Notes: generated from the sequence alone by a model not told the origin. 64,000 nt of DNA from UKL13-3 sp044353855 (GCA_044353855.1 JBILBF010000002.1:434001-498000), one strand, 5' to 3'. Numbered from the stretch's first letter, positions 8,613 through 17,544 are shown. Numbers and translations: made by a program.

Positions 8613-9153
8613 GCAAATAGCTATCTTTAATCGTTCTCACTATGAGAATGTACTTATTTCTAAAGTACATCCTGAACTAATTTTGGCCGAACGTTTAAAA
8701 GGATATGATGACATCCAGAAAATTGACAAATCATTTTGGAAAATGAGGTATAAGCATATAAATCAATTTGAAAAAAGTAATATTAAATCAGGAACACAAG
8801 TTCTAAAATTTTTTCTGCACCTTTCCAAAGAAGAGCAATGCAAAAGGTTTTTAGGACGAATTGACAATGAAAACAAACATTGGAAATTTACATCAGGTGA
8901 TATTGAAGAACGAAAATATTGGTTGGAATACCAACAAGCATATGAACAGGCAATTAAACATACAAGTACCAAAATTGCACCTTGGTATATTATACCTGCT
9001 GATGACAAACTAGAAGCTCGCGCTTTAATTGGTAAAATTATTCTTACTAAATTAACAGAGATGAAACCATCGTTTTTACCTAAAACCAAAGAAGAGCAAG
9101 ATTTTATGAAAGCTGCAAGAATAGCCTTAGAAAAAGAAATCAAACCATCCTAA
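8611..9153 (+). pseudogene. Polyphosphate kinase 2 (PPK2), N-terminal part missing
   Basis: The frame from 8611 reads GQIAIFNRSHYENVL and continues through HPELILAERLKG, the KFFLHLSKEEQ segment, WKFTSGDIEER, an APWYIIPADDK segment and a C-terminal helix. This is the C-terminal part of a PPK2-family polyphosphate:nucleotide phosphotransferase. The N-terminal portion with the Walker A region (normally before the IFNRSHYE motif) is missing, and an in-frame stop lies upstream at 8587-8589. A TTG at 8683 is the nearest possible start but falls inside the conserved domain. The remnant is probably non-functional as it stands, unless the truncation is an assembly artefact. Confidence 0.85.
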
Positions 9154-9240
9154 AAATGAGTTTGGGGCTTAAATATAAAAGTACTTAAATTTTCAGAAAC
9201 AAACAACCTATAAAAACACTTTTATAGCTAATCACAACAT

Positions 9241-9265
9241 AAAAAAACCTCCAATAGGGAGGTTT
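9241..9265 (-). terminator. Rho-independent terminator after efp
   Basis: Perfect 8-bp stem AAACCTCC (9245-9252) with GGAGGTTT (9258-9265) around a 5-nt loop. Read on the minus strand the hairpin is followed by a run of T residues (A run at 9241-9247 on the plus strand). It lies 28 bp beyond the efp stop codon and fits a terminator of the minus-strand transcript. Confidence 0.75.
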
Positions 9266-9292
9266 CAATATTGTATGACCAAATAAGGTTTG

Positions 9293-9856
9293 TTATTTCA
9301 CTCTCTCAACATAACTACCATTGCGGGTATCTACTTTAATTTTTTCACCTTGCTCTACAAACAAAGGAACCATTATTTCAGCTCCTGTTTCTAACTTAGC
9401 AGGCTTAAGCGTATTGGTAGCGGTATCTCCTTTAACGCCTGGTTCAGTATACGTAATTTCCAATACAACAAAGGTTGCAGCTTCAGCTGAAATCGGAGTT
9501 TCTCCACCTTCAAAGGCAACTTTAATTAACATTTCCTCTTTCAAAAACTTCTCTGTTTCACCTAATAATGTTGCGTCAATATACACTTGATCAAATGTTT
9601 CAGGATCCATCAACACTAAACTTGTTCCATCTCTATATAAAAACTGCATTTCCCTAAACTCAACTCGAACAAATTCGATGCCTTCACCTGCGCGGAATCG
9701 GTGTTCCATTTGTTTACCACTTTTGGTATTGCGCAATACGACTTGGTAAAAAGCACGTAAATTGCCTGGAGTGCGGTGTTGGTATTCTAATACTTGACAT
9801 AATTCGCCATTGTGACGGATAAAAGAACCTTTTGATAAATCTGCTGTAGAAGCCAT
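9293..9856 (-). CDS. efp: Translation elongation factor P
   Basis: A 187-residue EF-P with the usual three domains: KOW-like N-terminal (about 1-64), OB (about 67-127) and C-terminal OB (about 130-187). EF-P binds stalled ribosomes and promotes peptide bonds at polyproline stretches. At the tip of the domain I loop the sequence is PGNLRAF. The position equivalent to the modified Lys34 of E. coli EF-P is therefore Asn32, with Arg34 two residues further on. This suggests no EpmA-type beta-lysylation. The gene is 66 bp downstream of the suf-associated DUF59 gene on the same strand and has its own terminator. Confidence 0.95.
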   Translation of the reverse strand: MASTADLSKGSFIRHNGELCQVLEYQHRTPGNLRAFYQVVLRNTKSGKQMEHRFRAGEGIEFVRVEFREMQFLYRDGTSLVLMDPETFDQVYIDATLLGETEKFLKEEMLIKVAFEGGETPISAEAATFVVLEITYTEPGVKGDTATNTLKPAKLETGAEIMVPLFVEQGEKIKVDTRNGSYVERVK

Positions 9857-9922
9857 ATTGTATAAATATCTATTTCAAAAATTTGAATTGCGAAAATAGG
9901 TAAATTTAATAAAGTAGCATAA

Positions 9923-10267
9923 TTACATAAACCCTAGTTGTAACTTAGCGCTTTCACTCATTAAATCTTGAGACCACTGAGGGTCAAATACCACCTTAAC
10001 TTCTACTTCTTTTACTCCTTCCATTGCACTTAATTTCTCTTTTATTTCGGCTGGCATGCTCTGGGCTGCAGGGCAAAATGGAGATGTTAGCGACATGATA
10101 ATTTCAATATTCAACTCATTGGAAACATTGATTTCGTATATCAATCCCAATTCATAAATATTTACGGGAATCTCTGGATCATATATTGTTTCCAATACTT
10201 TTACGGCTTCGTTTTGAACATCAACGAAAGTGCGGATTGGTTTTATTGTTTCTTTATTTTCTTCCAT
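9923..10267 (-). CDS. sufT: SUF-associated DUF59 (MIP18/SufT-like) protein
   Basis: A 114-residue MIP18/DUF59-family protein. The core contains VLETIYDPEIPVNIYELGLIY, then a TSPFCPAAQSMP segment with the single conserved Cys, and ends with VVFDPQWSQDLMS. Members found in suf operons act in Fe-S cluster maturation or carriage (SufT), although the exact step varies. Here the gene is last in the sufB-C-D-S-E order on the minus strand. The symbol is given by context and family; it is the short, single-domain form. Confidence 0.85.
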   Translation of the reverse strand: MEENKETIKPIRTFVDVQNEAVKVLETIYDPEIPVNIYELGLIYEINVSNELNIEIIMSLTSPFCPAAQSMPAEIKEKLSAMEGVKEVEVKVVFDPQWSQDLMSESAKLQLGFM

Positions 10268-10351
10268 CTCTTTTTAAACTCGACATTCTAATCTCGAAAT
10301 CCGTCCCGCAGAAATTGAGGGATTATTTTTCGAATTTTAATTTTTAGTACT

Positions 10352-10783
10352 TTATAAGTTATTTGTGCTTTTATAGGCCAAAGCATATAATTTCATTTGT
10401 TTAATCATGCTGGCAAAACCATTGCTTCGTTGCGAACCAATCATCCTGCTCATCCCAATTTTATCAATAAAAACAAGTTCGGTATCCAATACTTCTTGTG
10501 GTGTGCGGTTGTTCCAAATACTCCACAACAAATACACTAATCCTTTTGTAATTTCAGTATTGCTATCGGCTTCAAACTGTACTTTACCTTCTACCAAACT
10601 TGGAAAAACCCATACTTTGCTTTGGCAACCTTTAACAATATAATCTTCTGTTTTAAGATTGGTAGGCATAACGGGCAACTTCTTTCCCAAATCCATTAAA
10701 TAAAATAACGTACTTTCCATATCACCCTCAAATAAGGAGAAATTTTCAATGATTTCGTTTTGTATGTCGGTTGTTGTTGTCAC
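10352..10783 (-). CDS. sufE: SufE sulfur acceptor
   Basis: A 143-residue SufE-family protein that takes persulfide sulfur from SufS and passes it to the SufBCD scaffold. The motif VKGCQSKVW contains the sulfur-accepting Cys, followed by a beta-rich core and the IGSQRSNGFASMI segment typical of the family. It follows sufS on the minus strand with a 61-bp gap. Its length is typical. Confidence 0.92.
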   Translation of the reverse strand: MTTTTDIQNEIIENFSLFEGDMESTLFYLMDLGKKLPVMPTNLKTEDYIVKGCQSKVWVFPSLVEGKVQFEADSNTEITKGLVYLLWSIWNNRTPQEVLDTELVFIDKIGMSRMIGSQRSNGFASMIKQMKLYALAYKSTNNL

Positions 10784-10844
10784 AAATTTTTTTATTGCCG
10801 CTAATTTTGCTATTTCTATTTATTCGTTTTTTGTTTCCCGCATA

Positions 10845-12125
10845 TTACGCAGATGTAATACTTGTATATTTCAATAACGATTTTAATCCTTCTGTAATAA
10901 TGTCAATTTCTTCTTTGGTATTGTATACTGAAAACGAAACACGAATGGTTCCTTCCACACCAAAACGCTGCATTAAAGGTTGCGTGCAATGATGACCAGT
11001 TCGCACAGCAATTCCTTTAGCATCCAACATCATTCCTACATCAAAATGATGCATACCCTTGATGGTAAATGATTGAACAGAAACTTTGTTTTGGGCTGTT
11101 CCAATTAAAGTTATCAGTTGATTGGTTCCGTCATTGGAGGCATTAGTTGATTGGTTGATATGGTTAATACCGTCAACAAAATAGGTTAGCAATTCACTTT
11201 CGTGATTAGCTATGTTTTTTTTGCCCAATTCGTTTACAAAATCCATTGCATATTTAAAAGCTATTACATCACCAATATTGGGAGTTCCTGCTTCAAATTT
11301 GTATGGAATATCATTATACGTTGAGCGTTCGAAAGTTACTTCTTTAATCATTTCGCCTCCTCCTTGGTAAGGTGGCATGGCTTCCAGTAATGCTCGTTTG
11401 CCATATAAAACACCTACACCTGTTGGGCCATAAAGTTTGTGAGATGATAATGCTAAAAAATCGCAGTCAATATCTTGTACATCAATATCCAAATGTGAGC
11501 CTGCTTGTGCACCATCCAATAATACTATTGCTCCAACGGCATGTGCTTTTTCAATAATTTGTTTTACCGGATTGATTGTACCAAGTGAATTGCTTGCCCA
11601 TACACAAGAAACAACCTTCGTTTTGGGAGATAACAGCTTATCATATTCATCCATTAACAATTCACCTTCATCGTTTATGGGCATCACTTTTAGGATTGCT
11701 CCTTTCTCTTCGCAAATTAATTGCCACGGAACAATATTACTGTGGTGTTCCATTGCAGTGATAATTACTTCATCGCCTGCTTGTAAATATTTACGTCCCC
11801 AAGTTTGTGCAACAAGGTTGATACTTTCCGTTACACCTTTGGTAAAAATACATTCCTCTACTTCAGTTGCATTGATAAATTGTTGAACTGTTTTGCGGGT
11901 GGCTTCAAACATTTCGGTACTGCGAGCGGCTAAAGTATGTGCTGCACGGTGAATGTTTGCGTTATCGGTTGTGTAATAAGCATTCAAAGCATCTATCACA
12001 CGTTGTGGCTTTTGTGTAGTGGCGGCATTATCAACATATACCAAAGGTTTCCCATTTACTTGTTGGTGAAGTATTGGAAATTGGTTTCGAATGGATTCTA
12101 TATTGAGCTCAGCCACAGATTTCAC
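10845..12125 (-). CDS. sufS: Cysteine desulfurase SufS
   Basis: A 426-residue class V aminotransferase-fold, PLP-dependent cysteine desulfurase. It releases sulfur from cysteine for Fe-S assembly. Visible markers are VYVDNAATTQKP near the N-terminus, EHHSNIVPWQ, the PLP-lysine motif SSHKLYGPTGVGVLYG and the catalytic Cys in TGHHCTQPLM. The length and the short loop before the catalytic Cys identify the SufS (group II) type rather than IscS. It begins 3 bp after sufD ends, so the two are surely co-transcribed. Confidence 0.95.
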   Translation of the reverse strand: MKSVAELNIESIRNQFPILHQQVNGKPLVYVDNAATTQKPQRVIDALNAYYTTDNANIHRAAHTLAARSTEMFEATRKTVQQFINATEVEECIFTKGVTESINLVAQTWGRKYLQAGDEVIITAMEHHSNIVPWQLICEEKGAILKVMPINDEGELLMDEYDKLLSPKTKVVSCVWASNSLGTINPVKQIIEKAHAVGAIVLLDGAQAGSHLDIDVQDIDCDFLALSSHKLYGPTGVGVLYGKRALLEAMPPYQGGGEMIKEVTFERSTYNDIPYKFEAGTPNIGDVIAFKYAMDFVNELGKKNIANHESELLTYFVDGINHINQSTNASNDGTNQLITLIGTAQNKVSVQSFTIKGMHHFDVGMMLDAKGIAVRTGHHCTQPLMQRFGVEGTIRVSFSVYNTKEEIDIITEGLKSLLKYTSITSA

Positions 12126-12128
12126 AGA

Positions 12129-13418
12129 TTATAATTTAGCTTCTATTTCGTTTGCTAATAAGGTAACCAACTCAGGAATTTTAATACGTTCGGCAATTTC
12201 ATCGGCAAATGCATTTAACAATATTTTACGTGCCACATCTTCAGGTATACCCCTGCTCCGCAAATAAAACATTGGCTCTTCATCCAACTGACCAATAGTT
12301 GCTCCATGCGTACATTTTACATCATCAGCAAAAATTTCCAACTGTGGTTTTGTATTTATCGTTGCATCATCGCTTAATAAAATATTTTGATTGCGTTGGT
12401 ATGCGTTGGTTTTTTGAGCATCCACATGCACCATTATTTTTCCATTAAAAACCGCAGTAGCATGGCCTTTTAAAATGCCCTTGTATTTTTCATCGCTAAA
12501 ACAATTGGGTTTCGCATGATCAACCCGTGTATGGTTATCTACAAAATCTTTGTCATCAGCAATGTATAAGCCATACAGCAAACTATTGCTATGTTCGCCA
12601 TTCATATTAAAATGGAGATTGTTGCGCACAAACTTACCATCTAATGTATGTGTTACATGGTTTACGTTGGTGTTTGCTTCTTGGTATATTTGAGTAAAAT
12701 TGTTTTGGTAACTTTCCCCTGCTTGTTGTTGTATTTTGTATTGTTCTAAATGGGCATTTTCGGCAACGTAACTTTCAGTTACCACATTGGTAAACGAAGG
12801 ATTTGTACCTAATGCGTAATAGGCTTCTACAATGGTTGCGGATGCACTTTTTTCTATTACAATTAAATTGCGTGGCTGTGCTAACACATTTACATCTGTT
12901 GCATCGGTTATATTTAAAATAATAATAGGTAGCGTTACTGTTTTTCCTGCTGGCACATATACAAATGCTCCATCACTTAGCAATGCAGTGTTTAATGCGT
13001 TTAATGATTGCCCCTCAACTTTGGCATACTGGGCAAAATGTTTGTTAAAAATTGCAGCATGCGCATGTCGCTCTTTGGCTAAACTTCCAATTACAATGGA
13101 ATGATCTGTTTCACTATTTTTATATGACTCGGTTACAAATGTTCCGTTTACAAACACCAATAAATTTGCATGTATTTTGGCAAAAACAGATTGCTCTATA
13201 AATGTTTTTACACGGCTATGTAATTCGCAAGTTGAGGTAAATGTATTTTCAGTAATGGCTTTTAAGTTGGTGTATTTCCATTCCTCATTTTTAGTAGTTG
13301 GGAAACCCAATTTTTCAAACTCAGCAAAAGCTTGCTCACGTATAGAAAGGAAAGAACCTTGCTCTGCTTGACTTTTATATTGGTTAAAATCTTGTTTTAG
13401 TATTTCTTGTAAGTTCAT
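12129..13418 (-). CDS. sufD: SufD scaffold subunit
   Basis: A 429-residue SufD. The C-terminal half forms the right-handed beta-helix core shared with SufB, with NLHFNMNGEHSNSLLYGLY, FSDEKYKGILKGHATAVFNGKI, QNILLSDDATINTKPQLEIFADDVKCTHGATIG and ending in a helical cap. SufD pairs with SufB and SufC in the Fe-S scaffold complex. It sits between sufC and sufS. The start at 13418 is followed upstream by a GC-rich inverted repeat, not by another plausible in-frame start. Confidence 0.94.
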   Translation of the reverse strand: MNLQEILKQDFNQYKSQAEQGSFLSIREQAFAEFEKLGFPTTKNEEWKYTNLKAITENTFTSTCELHSRVKTFIEQSVFAKIHANLLVFVNGTFVTESYKNSETDHSIVIGSLAKERHAHAAIFNKHFAQYAKVEGQSLNALNTALLSDGAFVYVPAGKTVTLPIIILNITDATDVNVLAQPRNLIVIEKSASATIVEAYYALGTNPSFTNVVTESYVAENAHLEQYKIQQQAGESYQNNFTQIYQEANTNVNHVTHTLDGKFVRNNLHFNMNGEHSNSLLYGLYIADDKDFVDNHTRVDHAKPNCFSDEKYKGILKGHATAVFNGKIMVHVDAQKTNAYQRNQNILLSDDATINTKPQLEIFADDVKCTHGATIGQLDEEPMFYLRSRGIPEDVARKILLNAFADEIAERIKIPELVTLLANEIEAKL

Positions 13419-13427
13419 TTCTAATTT

Positions 13428-13490
13428 ACCGCTAAGACGCAGAGGCGCAAAGAAACATAGCGTCTTTGCGCCTCTGCGGTTATATTTTTT
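13428..13490. repeat. GC-rich interspersed inverted repeat between sufC and sufD
   Basis: The 72-bp gap between sufC and sufD is almost filled by an inverted repeat. The left arm around 13429-13453 contains CGCAGAGGCGCAAAGA, and the right arm at 13463-13480 is TCTTTGCGCCTCTGCGGT. CGC triplets recur every 8 bp in the left arm. It is far more GC-rich than its surroundings and resembles the CGCAGAGGCGCAAAG family of interspersed repeats known from many environmental bacteria. On the minus strand it could form a stable hairpin that tunes sufC versus sufD expression. Confidence 0.7.
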
Positions 13491-14249
13491 TTAAACAGCT
13501 GCTTCAACCTCTTCTTTAATCCAATCGTATCCTTTTGCTTCCAGTTCTTTTGCAAGGCTTGCATCACCACTTTTTACAATGCGGCCTTTATACAACACAT
13601 GTACAAAATCAGGAACGATATAATCCAACAAACGTTGGTAATGGGTAATAACTACAAACGAACGTTCACCATCTCTTAACTTATTTACCCCGGTAGACAC
13701 CAAACGTAAGGCATCAATATCCAATCCCGAATCTGTTTCATCCATAATGGTTAATTTGGGTTCGAGCATAGCCATTTGAAACACTTCATTGCGTTTTTTT
13801 TCACCACCACTAAATCCTTCATTGAGAGAACGGCTGGTTAATGATTTATCCATTTCCATCAACTCCATTTTTTCGCGCATAAATTTCAAAAAACTGGTTG
13901 CTTCCATTGGCTCCAATCCTTGGTATTTACGTTTTTCATTGATGGCTGTTTTTAAAAAATTGGTAGTGCTTACTCCGGGAATTTCTACTGGATATTGGAA
14001 GGCCAAAAACACACCTTCGCGGGCTCTATCTTCAGGTGCCATTTCCAATAAATCTTTTCCTTCAAATAAAACCGAACCTCCAGTTACTGTGTAATCAGCA
14101 CGGCCAGCTAATACTGCAGATAACGTACTTTTACCGGCACCATTGGGCCCCATAATAGCATGCACTTCACCTGGTTTTACCGTTAAGTTAATTCCATTCA
14201 AAATTTTCTTTCCTTCAATCTCTGCGTGTAATTCTTTTATTTCTAACAT
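13491..14249 (-). CDS. sufC: SufC ATPase subunit of Fe-S assembly
   Basis: A cytosolic ABC-type ATPase of about 252 residues that drives the SufBCD scaffold. Walker A is GPNGAGKSTL, the signature is FSGGEKKRNEVFQ, and Walker B is LTIMDETDSGLDIDAL, with the H-loop in VITHYQR. I prefer the ATG at 14247-14249 (MLEIKEL), which gives the standard family N-terminus. The open frame reaches 14279 only through a TTG and extra residues. It follows sufB on the minus strand with a 143-bp gap and precedes sufD. Confidence 0.95.
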   Translation of the reverse strand: MLEIKELHAEIEGKKILNGINLTVKPGEVHAIMGPNGAGKSTLSAVLAGRADYTVTGGSVLFEGKDLLEMAPEDRAREGVFLAFQYPVEIPGVSTTNFLKTAINEKRKYQGLEPMEATSFLKFMREKMELMEMDKSLTSRSLNEGFSGGEKKRNEVFQMAMLEPKLTIMDETDSGLDIDALRLVSTGVNKLRDGERSFVVITHYQRLLDYIVPDFVHVLYKGRIVKSGDASLAKELEAKGYDWIKEEVEAAV

Positions 14250-14266
14250 ATCTTTTATTGTTCGTG

Positions 14267-14288
14267 GATCATAGATCAAAGATCATAG
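14267..14288. repeat. Short heptamer array between sufB and sufC
   Basis: Three tandem 7-bp units beginning GATC (GATCATA, GATCAAA, GATCATA) followed by a G. It lies in the sufB-sufC gap. It has no coding potential. It matters because two other intergenic sites in the window also have a 7-bp period. Confidence 0.55.
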
Positions 14289-14392
14289 TTCCTATTATTT
14301 CTTAATATTATAATATAAATTTGTTATCGTTTATGGAATTGAATCGTTTTTGTCGACTCAAACCACGAGCTATTATCCATTAGCTATTTGCT

Positions 14393-15838
14393 TTATCCTA
14401 CACTTCCTTCAAGGCTTACAGCCAATAGTTTTTGTGCTTCAACAGCAAATTCCATTGGTAGTTGGTTTAATACTTCGCGGCAAAAACCGTTTACAATTAA
14501 ACCAATAGCTTCTTCGGTACCAATACCTCGTTGGTTGCAATAAAAAATTTGATCTTCTCCAATTTTACTGGTACTGGCTTCGTGTTCAACCACAGCCGAT
14601 TTGTTGCTAATTTCGAGATACGGAAAAGTATGTGCTCCGCTTTTATCTCCAATAAGCATGCTATCGCATTGGGTATGGTTGCGTGCTTTTTCGGCTTTTT
14701 TATTCACCTTTACTAAACCACGGTAAGAGTTATGAGATTTGCCTGCTGATATACCTTTGGATACAATTCTACTTTTGGTTTTTTTTCCTAAGTGAATCAT
14801 TTTAGTTCCCGTATCCGCTTGTTGGTAATTATTGGTAACTGCTACCGAAAAAAATTCACCTACTGAATAGTCGCCTTTTAAAATACAACTTGGGTATTTC
14901 CAAGTAATAGCTGAACCTGTTTCCACTTGTGTCCAGCTAATTTTTGAATAATCGCCAAGGCAAATGCCTCGTTTAGTTACAAAATTAAAAATGCCTCCTT
15001 TACCTTCTTTATCACCAGGATACCAATTTTGAACAGTAGAATATTTTATTTCGGCATTGGCCAAAGCTACCAATTCTACTACAGCAGCATGCAATTGGTT
15101 TTCATCGCGCATAGGAGCTGTACAGCCTTCCAAGTAACTTACATACGAACCTTCATCGGCAATAATTAACGTGCGTTCAAACTGTCCTGTGTTTTCGGCA
15201 TTGATGCGGAAATAGGTAGACAATTCCATTGGGCAACGAACTCCTTTGGGGATATAAACGAATGATCCATCACTAAATACAGCAGCATTTAAGGCGGCAA
15301 AATAATTATCGGTATGCGGAACTACAGAGCTTAGGTATTTTTTAACCAACTCGGGATGTTCTTGAAGTGCTTCGCTAATTGCACAGAAAATGATTCCTTT
15401 TTCTTTGAGTTGATCTTTAAAAGTAGTGGCAATAGAAACGGAGTCAAAAACAGCATCTACAGCTACACCTGTTAATCTTTTTTGTTCGGTTAACGAAATC
15501 CCTAACTTTTCAAAGGTTTTTAACAACTCAGGGTCTACCTGATCAAGGCTATCTAATTTTATCTTCTCTTTGGGGGCAGCATAAAAAATGATTTCTTGGT
15601 AATTAATGGGCGGGTACTTAAAATTTTGCCAACTAGGTTCGGTTAAGGTTAACCAATAATGATATGCCTTTAAACGGTACTGTAACATCCATTCGGGCTC
15701 ATTTTTTTTGGCCGAAATAAATCGAATGGTATCCTCGGTAAGCCCCATTGGAGCTGTTTCCATTTCTATATTGGTGGTAAAGCCATATTTGTATTCTTGG
15801 CTAACAACCTGGTCTATAATATCTACTTCTTCTGCCAT
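14393..15838 (-). CDS. sufB: SufB scaffold subunit
   Basis: SufB of about 481 residues, the main scaffold on which [4Fe-4S] clusters are built. Typical segments are EPEWMLQYRLKAY near the N-terminus, VVPHTDNYFAALNAAVFSDGSFVYIPKGVRCPMELSTYFRIN, LEGCTAPMRDENQLHAAVVELVA, and the C-terminal CDSMLIGDKSGAHTFPY with the conserved Cys followed by EHEASTSKIGEDQIFY. The ATG at 15836-15838 (MAEEVD) fits the family better than the ORF edge at 15862. As the first gene of sufB-C-D-S-E-T it is likely to carry the operon promoter upstream, where 180 bp of AT-rich DNA separate it from the next locus. Confidence 0.95.
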   Translation of the reverse strand: MAEEVDIIDQVVSQEYKYGFTTNIEMETAPMGLTEDTIRFISAKKNEPEWMLQYRLKAYHYWLTLTEPSWQNFKYPPINYQEIIFYAAPKEKIKLDSLDQVDPELLKTFEKLGISLTEQKRLTGVAVDAVFDSVSIATTFKDQLKEKGIIFCAISEALQEHPELVKKYLSSVVPHTDNYFAALNAAVFSDGSFVYIPKGVRCPMELSTYFRINAENTGQFERTLIIADEGSYVSYLEGCTAPMRDENQLHAAVVELVALANAEIKYSTVQNWYPGDKEGKGGIFNFVTKRGICLGDYSKISWTQVETGSAITWKYPSCILKGDYSVGEFFSVAVTNNYQQADTGTKMIHLGKKTKSRIVSKGISAGKSHNSYRGLVKVNKKAEKARNHTQCDSMLIGDKSGAHTFPYLEISNKSAVVEHEASTSKIGEDQIFYCNQRGIGTEEAIGLIVNGFCREVLNQLPMEFAVEAQKLLAVSLEGSVG

Positions 15839-16021
15839 ATTTATTGAGCAAATGTAAGACAAGTTTTTTACTTATCTATAATTAGTCTAAATTAAATACA
15901 AACAAAATGGCAAGTTGTTTTCAAGGGATATAGTTAAAAGTGTGAAGGGTTGATATGCAGCGTTTATTGATTGTTATATACTCCAAAGAGAAGAACAGAA
16001 TTCAAAGGCGAATGGACCATT

Positions 16022-16741
16022 TTACTTAATCATAAAATGCGCTTCCACTTCATAACGGATTTTAATTTTTTCCATTTGAATGGCGGGATCTCCTCCTCCA
16101 TTCGAAGCTGACCCGTCTTCCATGGCCATATTTGACATCGCTTTATACATTACAGGGCGGTACAAATTGCCATCGTTTATTTCGCGAATAAATACTACAT
16201 CGCCCAATCCACTACCAATAGACTCCACCATTAATTTAGCTTTTACTTAAGCCGCTTTTAATGCGTTAATTTTTACTTGTTGGCGATACTCTTCCATTTT
16301 GCTGTGATCGGTGCGTTGCAAGTTGGCATTTTCAATCCCTTTAGTATCCAATTTTTGCATCAGTTGGTTGTACTTTTCTAAGTTGGGCAACTTTATACTA
16401 TACGTTTTAGCAGCTAAAAAATCTGTTTTATGGCTTTCGTTTTTCCACCAATCGTAATTGTAATAAGCATTTACACCTTGAACCGAAACAGTGCTCAAAT
16501 CAATTTTAGCTTCAGCCAATACTTTTTTAAATTCCTTATCAATGTCTGCCAAATACACCTTGGTATTTTTATCTTTTACATACTCCCGCAAATTTACATT
16601 GAGGTATACTTCATCAGGTTCAATTTCTAGCTCGGCACTTCCTGTTACTTCAATTGTGCGTATAAGCGGCTTAGGTTCGGTTTGCGAAAATCCTTGGAGT
16701 GTAATAACAATTAAGGCAACTAACAGTATGCAGTATTTCAT
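16022..16741 (-). pseudogene. SIMPL (DUF541) domain protein interrupted by an in-frame stop
   Basis: One reading frame of 239 codons encodes an exported SIMPL-domain protein: signal peptide (about 1-19, ending GFSQ), an RTIEVTGSAELEIEPDEVYLNV start of the domain, and a C-terminal part MVESIGSGLGDVVFI. A TAA at 16247-16249 interrupts it after ALKAA. The frame continues unchanged as VKAKLMVESIG, so a single substitution (for example Lys AAA to TAA) explains the break. SIMPL proteins are periplasmic and poorly understood. Either the gene is inactivated, or there is a sequencing error, or a truncated product is made. Confidence 0.8.
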
Positions 16742-16781
16742 AACTACGTATGGATTAAATAAGGTTTAAACGAATGTAAGT

Positions 16782-17459
16782 TTATTTTTTTTGCTTGAGT
16801 TTATCTTTAAATACTTTCTGAAACTTTTCAACTTTAGGTTTAACTACAAACTGGCAGTATGGTTGGTCACCATTTTCATTAAAATAATTTTGGTGGTAAT
16901 CTTCGGCTTTGTAAAATGTTGCCAATGCGCTAATTTCAGTTACAATAGGCTTAGCATAAGCATGCGAAGCATCCAATTCTTTTTTATACTTATTAGCCAA
17001 TTGTTCTTGTTGCGTACTGTGGTAAAAAATTACCGAACGATATTGTGTTCCTATATCATTTCCTTGTTGGTTTAAGGTAGTTGGGTCGTGGCTTACCCAA
17101 AAGGCTTGCAACAAATCGGCATAGGTTATTTTGGAGGGTTCAAATACAATTTGGCAAACTTCGGCATGACCCGTTTTACCATCACACACTTCTCTGTAGG
17201 ATGGATTTTTTACGCTTCCGCCCATGTATCCTGAGGAAACTGAAACGACACCTTCTAATTGTTGGTATACAGCTTCTACGCACCAAAAGCAGCCTGCGCC
17301 AAAAGTGGCAGTATCTATCGTTTTTTGTTTTTCTGTTGTCATAATTGTGGGTTGTTGAATTGTAGGAATGGATTGAATAGGTGAATCGGCACACGAAAAT
17401 AATGCCATCCCAAAAATATTGAGCATTATTAAGGTACTGCCTTTGGTTAGTTTTTTCAT
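16782..17459 (-). CDS. msrA: Peptide-methionine (S)-S-oxide reductase MsrA, lipoprotein form
   Basis: MsrA of about 225 residues that repairs oxidised methionine. The active-site motif GCFWC is at residues 56-60 (catalytic Cys57), followed by GVVSVSSGYMGG, YREVCDGKTGHAEVCQIVFEP and HDPTTLNQQGNDIGTQYRS. The N-terminus is a lipoprotein signal ending ALFSC (Cys23), so the enzyme is probably anchored in the periplasm. I chose Met at 17459 over 17474 because it gives a clean basic signal-peptide start. It is divergent from a redoxin/cytochrome c-monooxygenase pair, consistent with extracytoplasmic redox repair. Confidence 0.93.
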   Translation of the reverse strand: MKKLTKGSTLIMLNIFGMALFSCADSPIQSIPTIQQPTIMTTEKQKTIDTATFGAGCFWCVEAVYQQLEGVVSVSSGYMGGSVKNPSYREVCDGKTGHAEVCQIVFEPSKITYADLLQAFWVSHDPTTLNQQGNDIGTQYRSVIFYHSTQQEQLANKYKKELDASHAYAKPIVTEISALATFYKAEDYHQNYFNENGDQPYCQFVVKPKVEKFQKVFKDKLKQKK

Positions 17460-17544
17460 TTGATGATTAAACATATTGGTTTATTATTTGGTTTTTAAAT
17501 GGATGAACTTTTATCAGCCATCCTTTTTCGGCATATTTGCTTCA

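Noticed and set aside
8683..9153. A complete PPK2 gene starting at TTG 8683
   Set aside because: The homologous frame begins earlier, inside a conserved motif, so this start would lie within the domain.
15849..15856. TACATTTG as the sufB promoter
   Set aside because: It lies only about 11 bp from the start codon and lacks a -33 partner, so the 5' leader would be too short.
16022..16231. A separate small gene downstream of the SIMPL gene
   Set aside because: It is in the same frame as the SIMPL gene and continues its domain after one stop codon.
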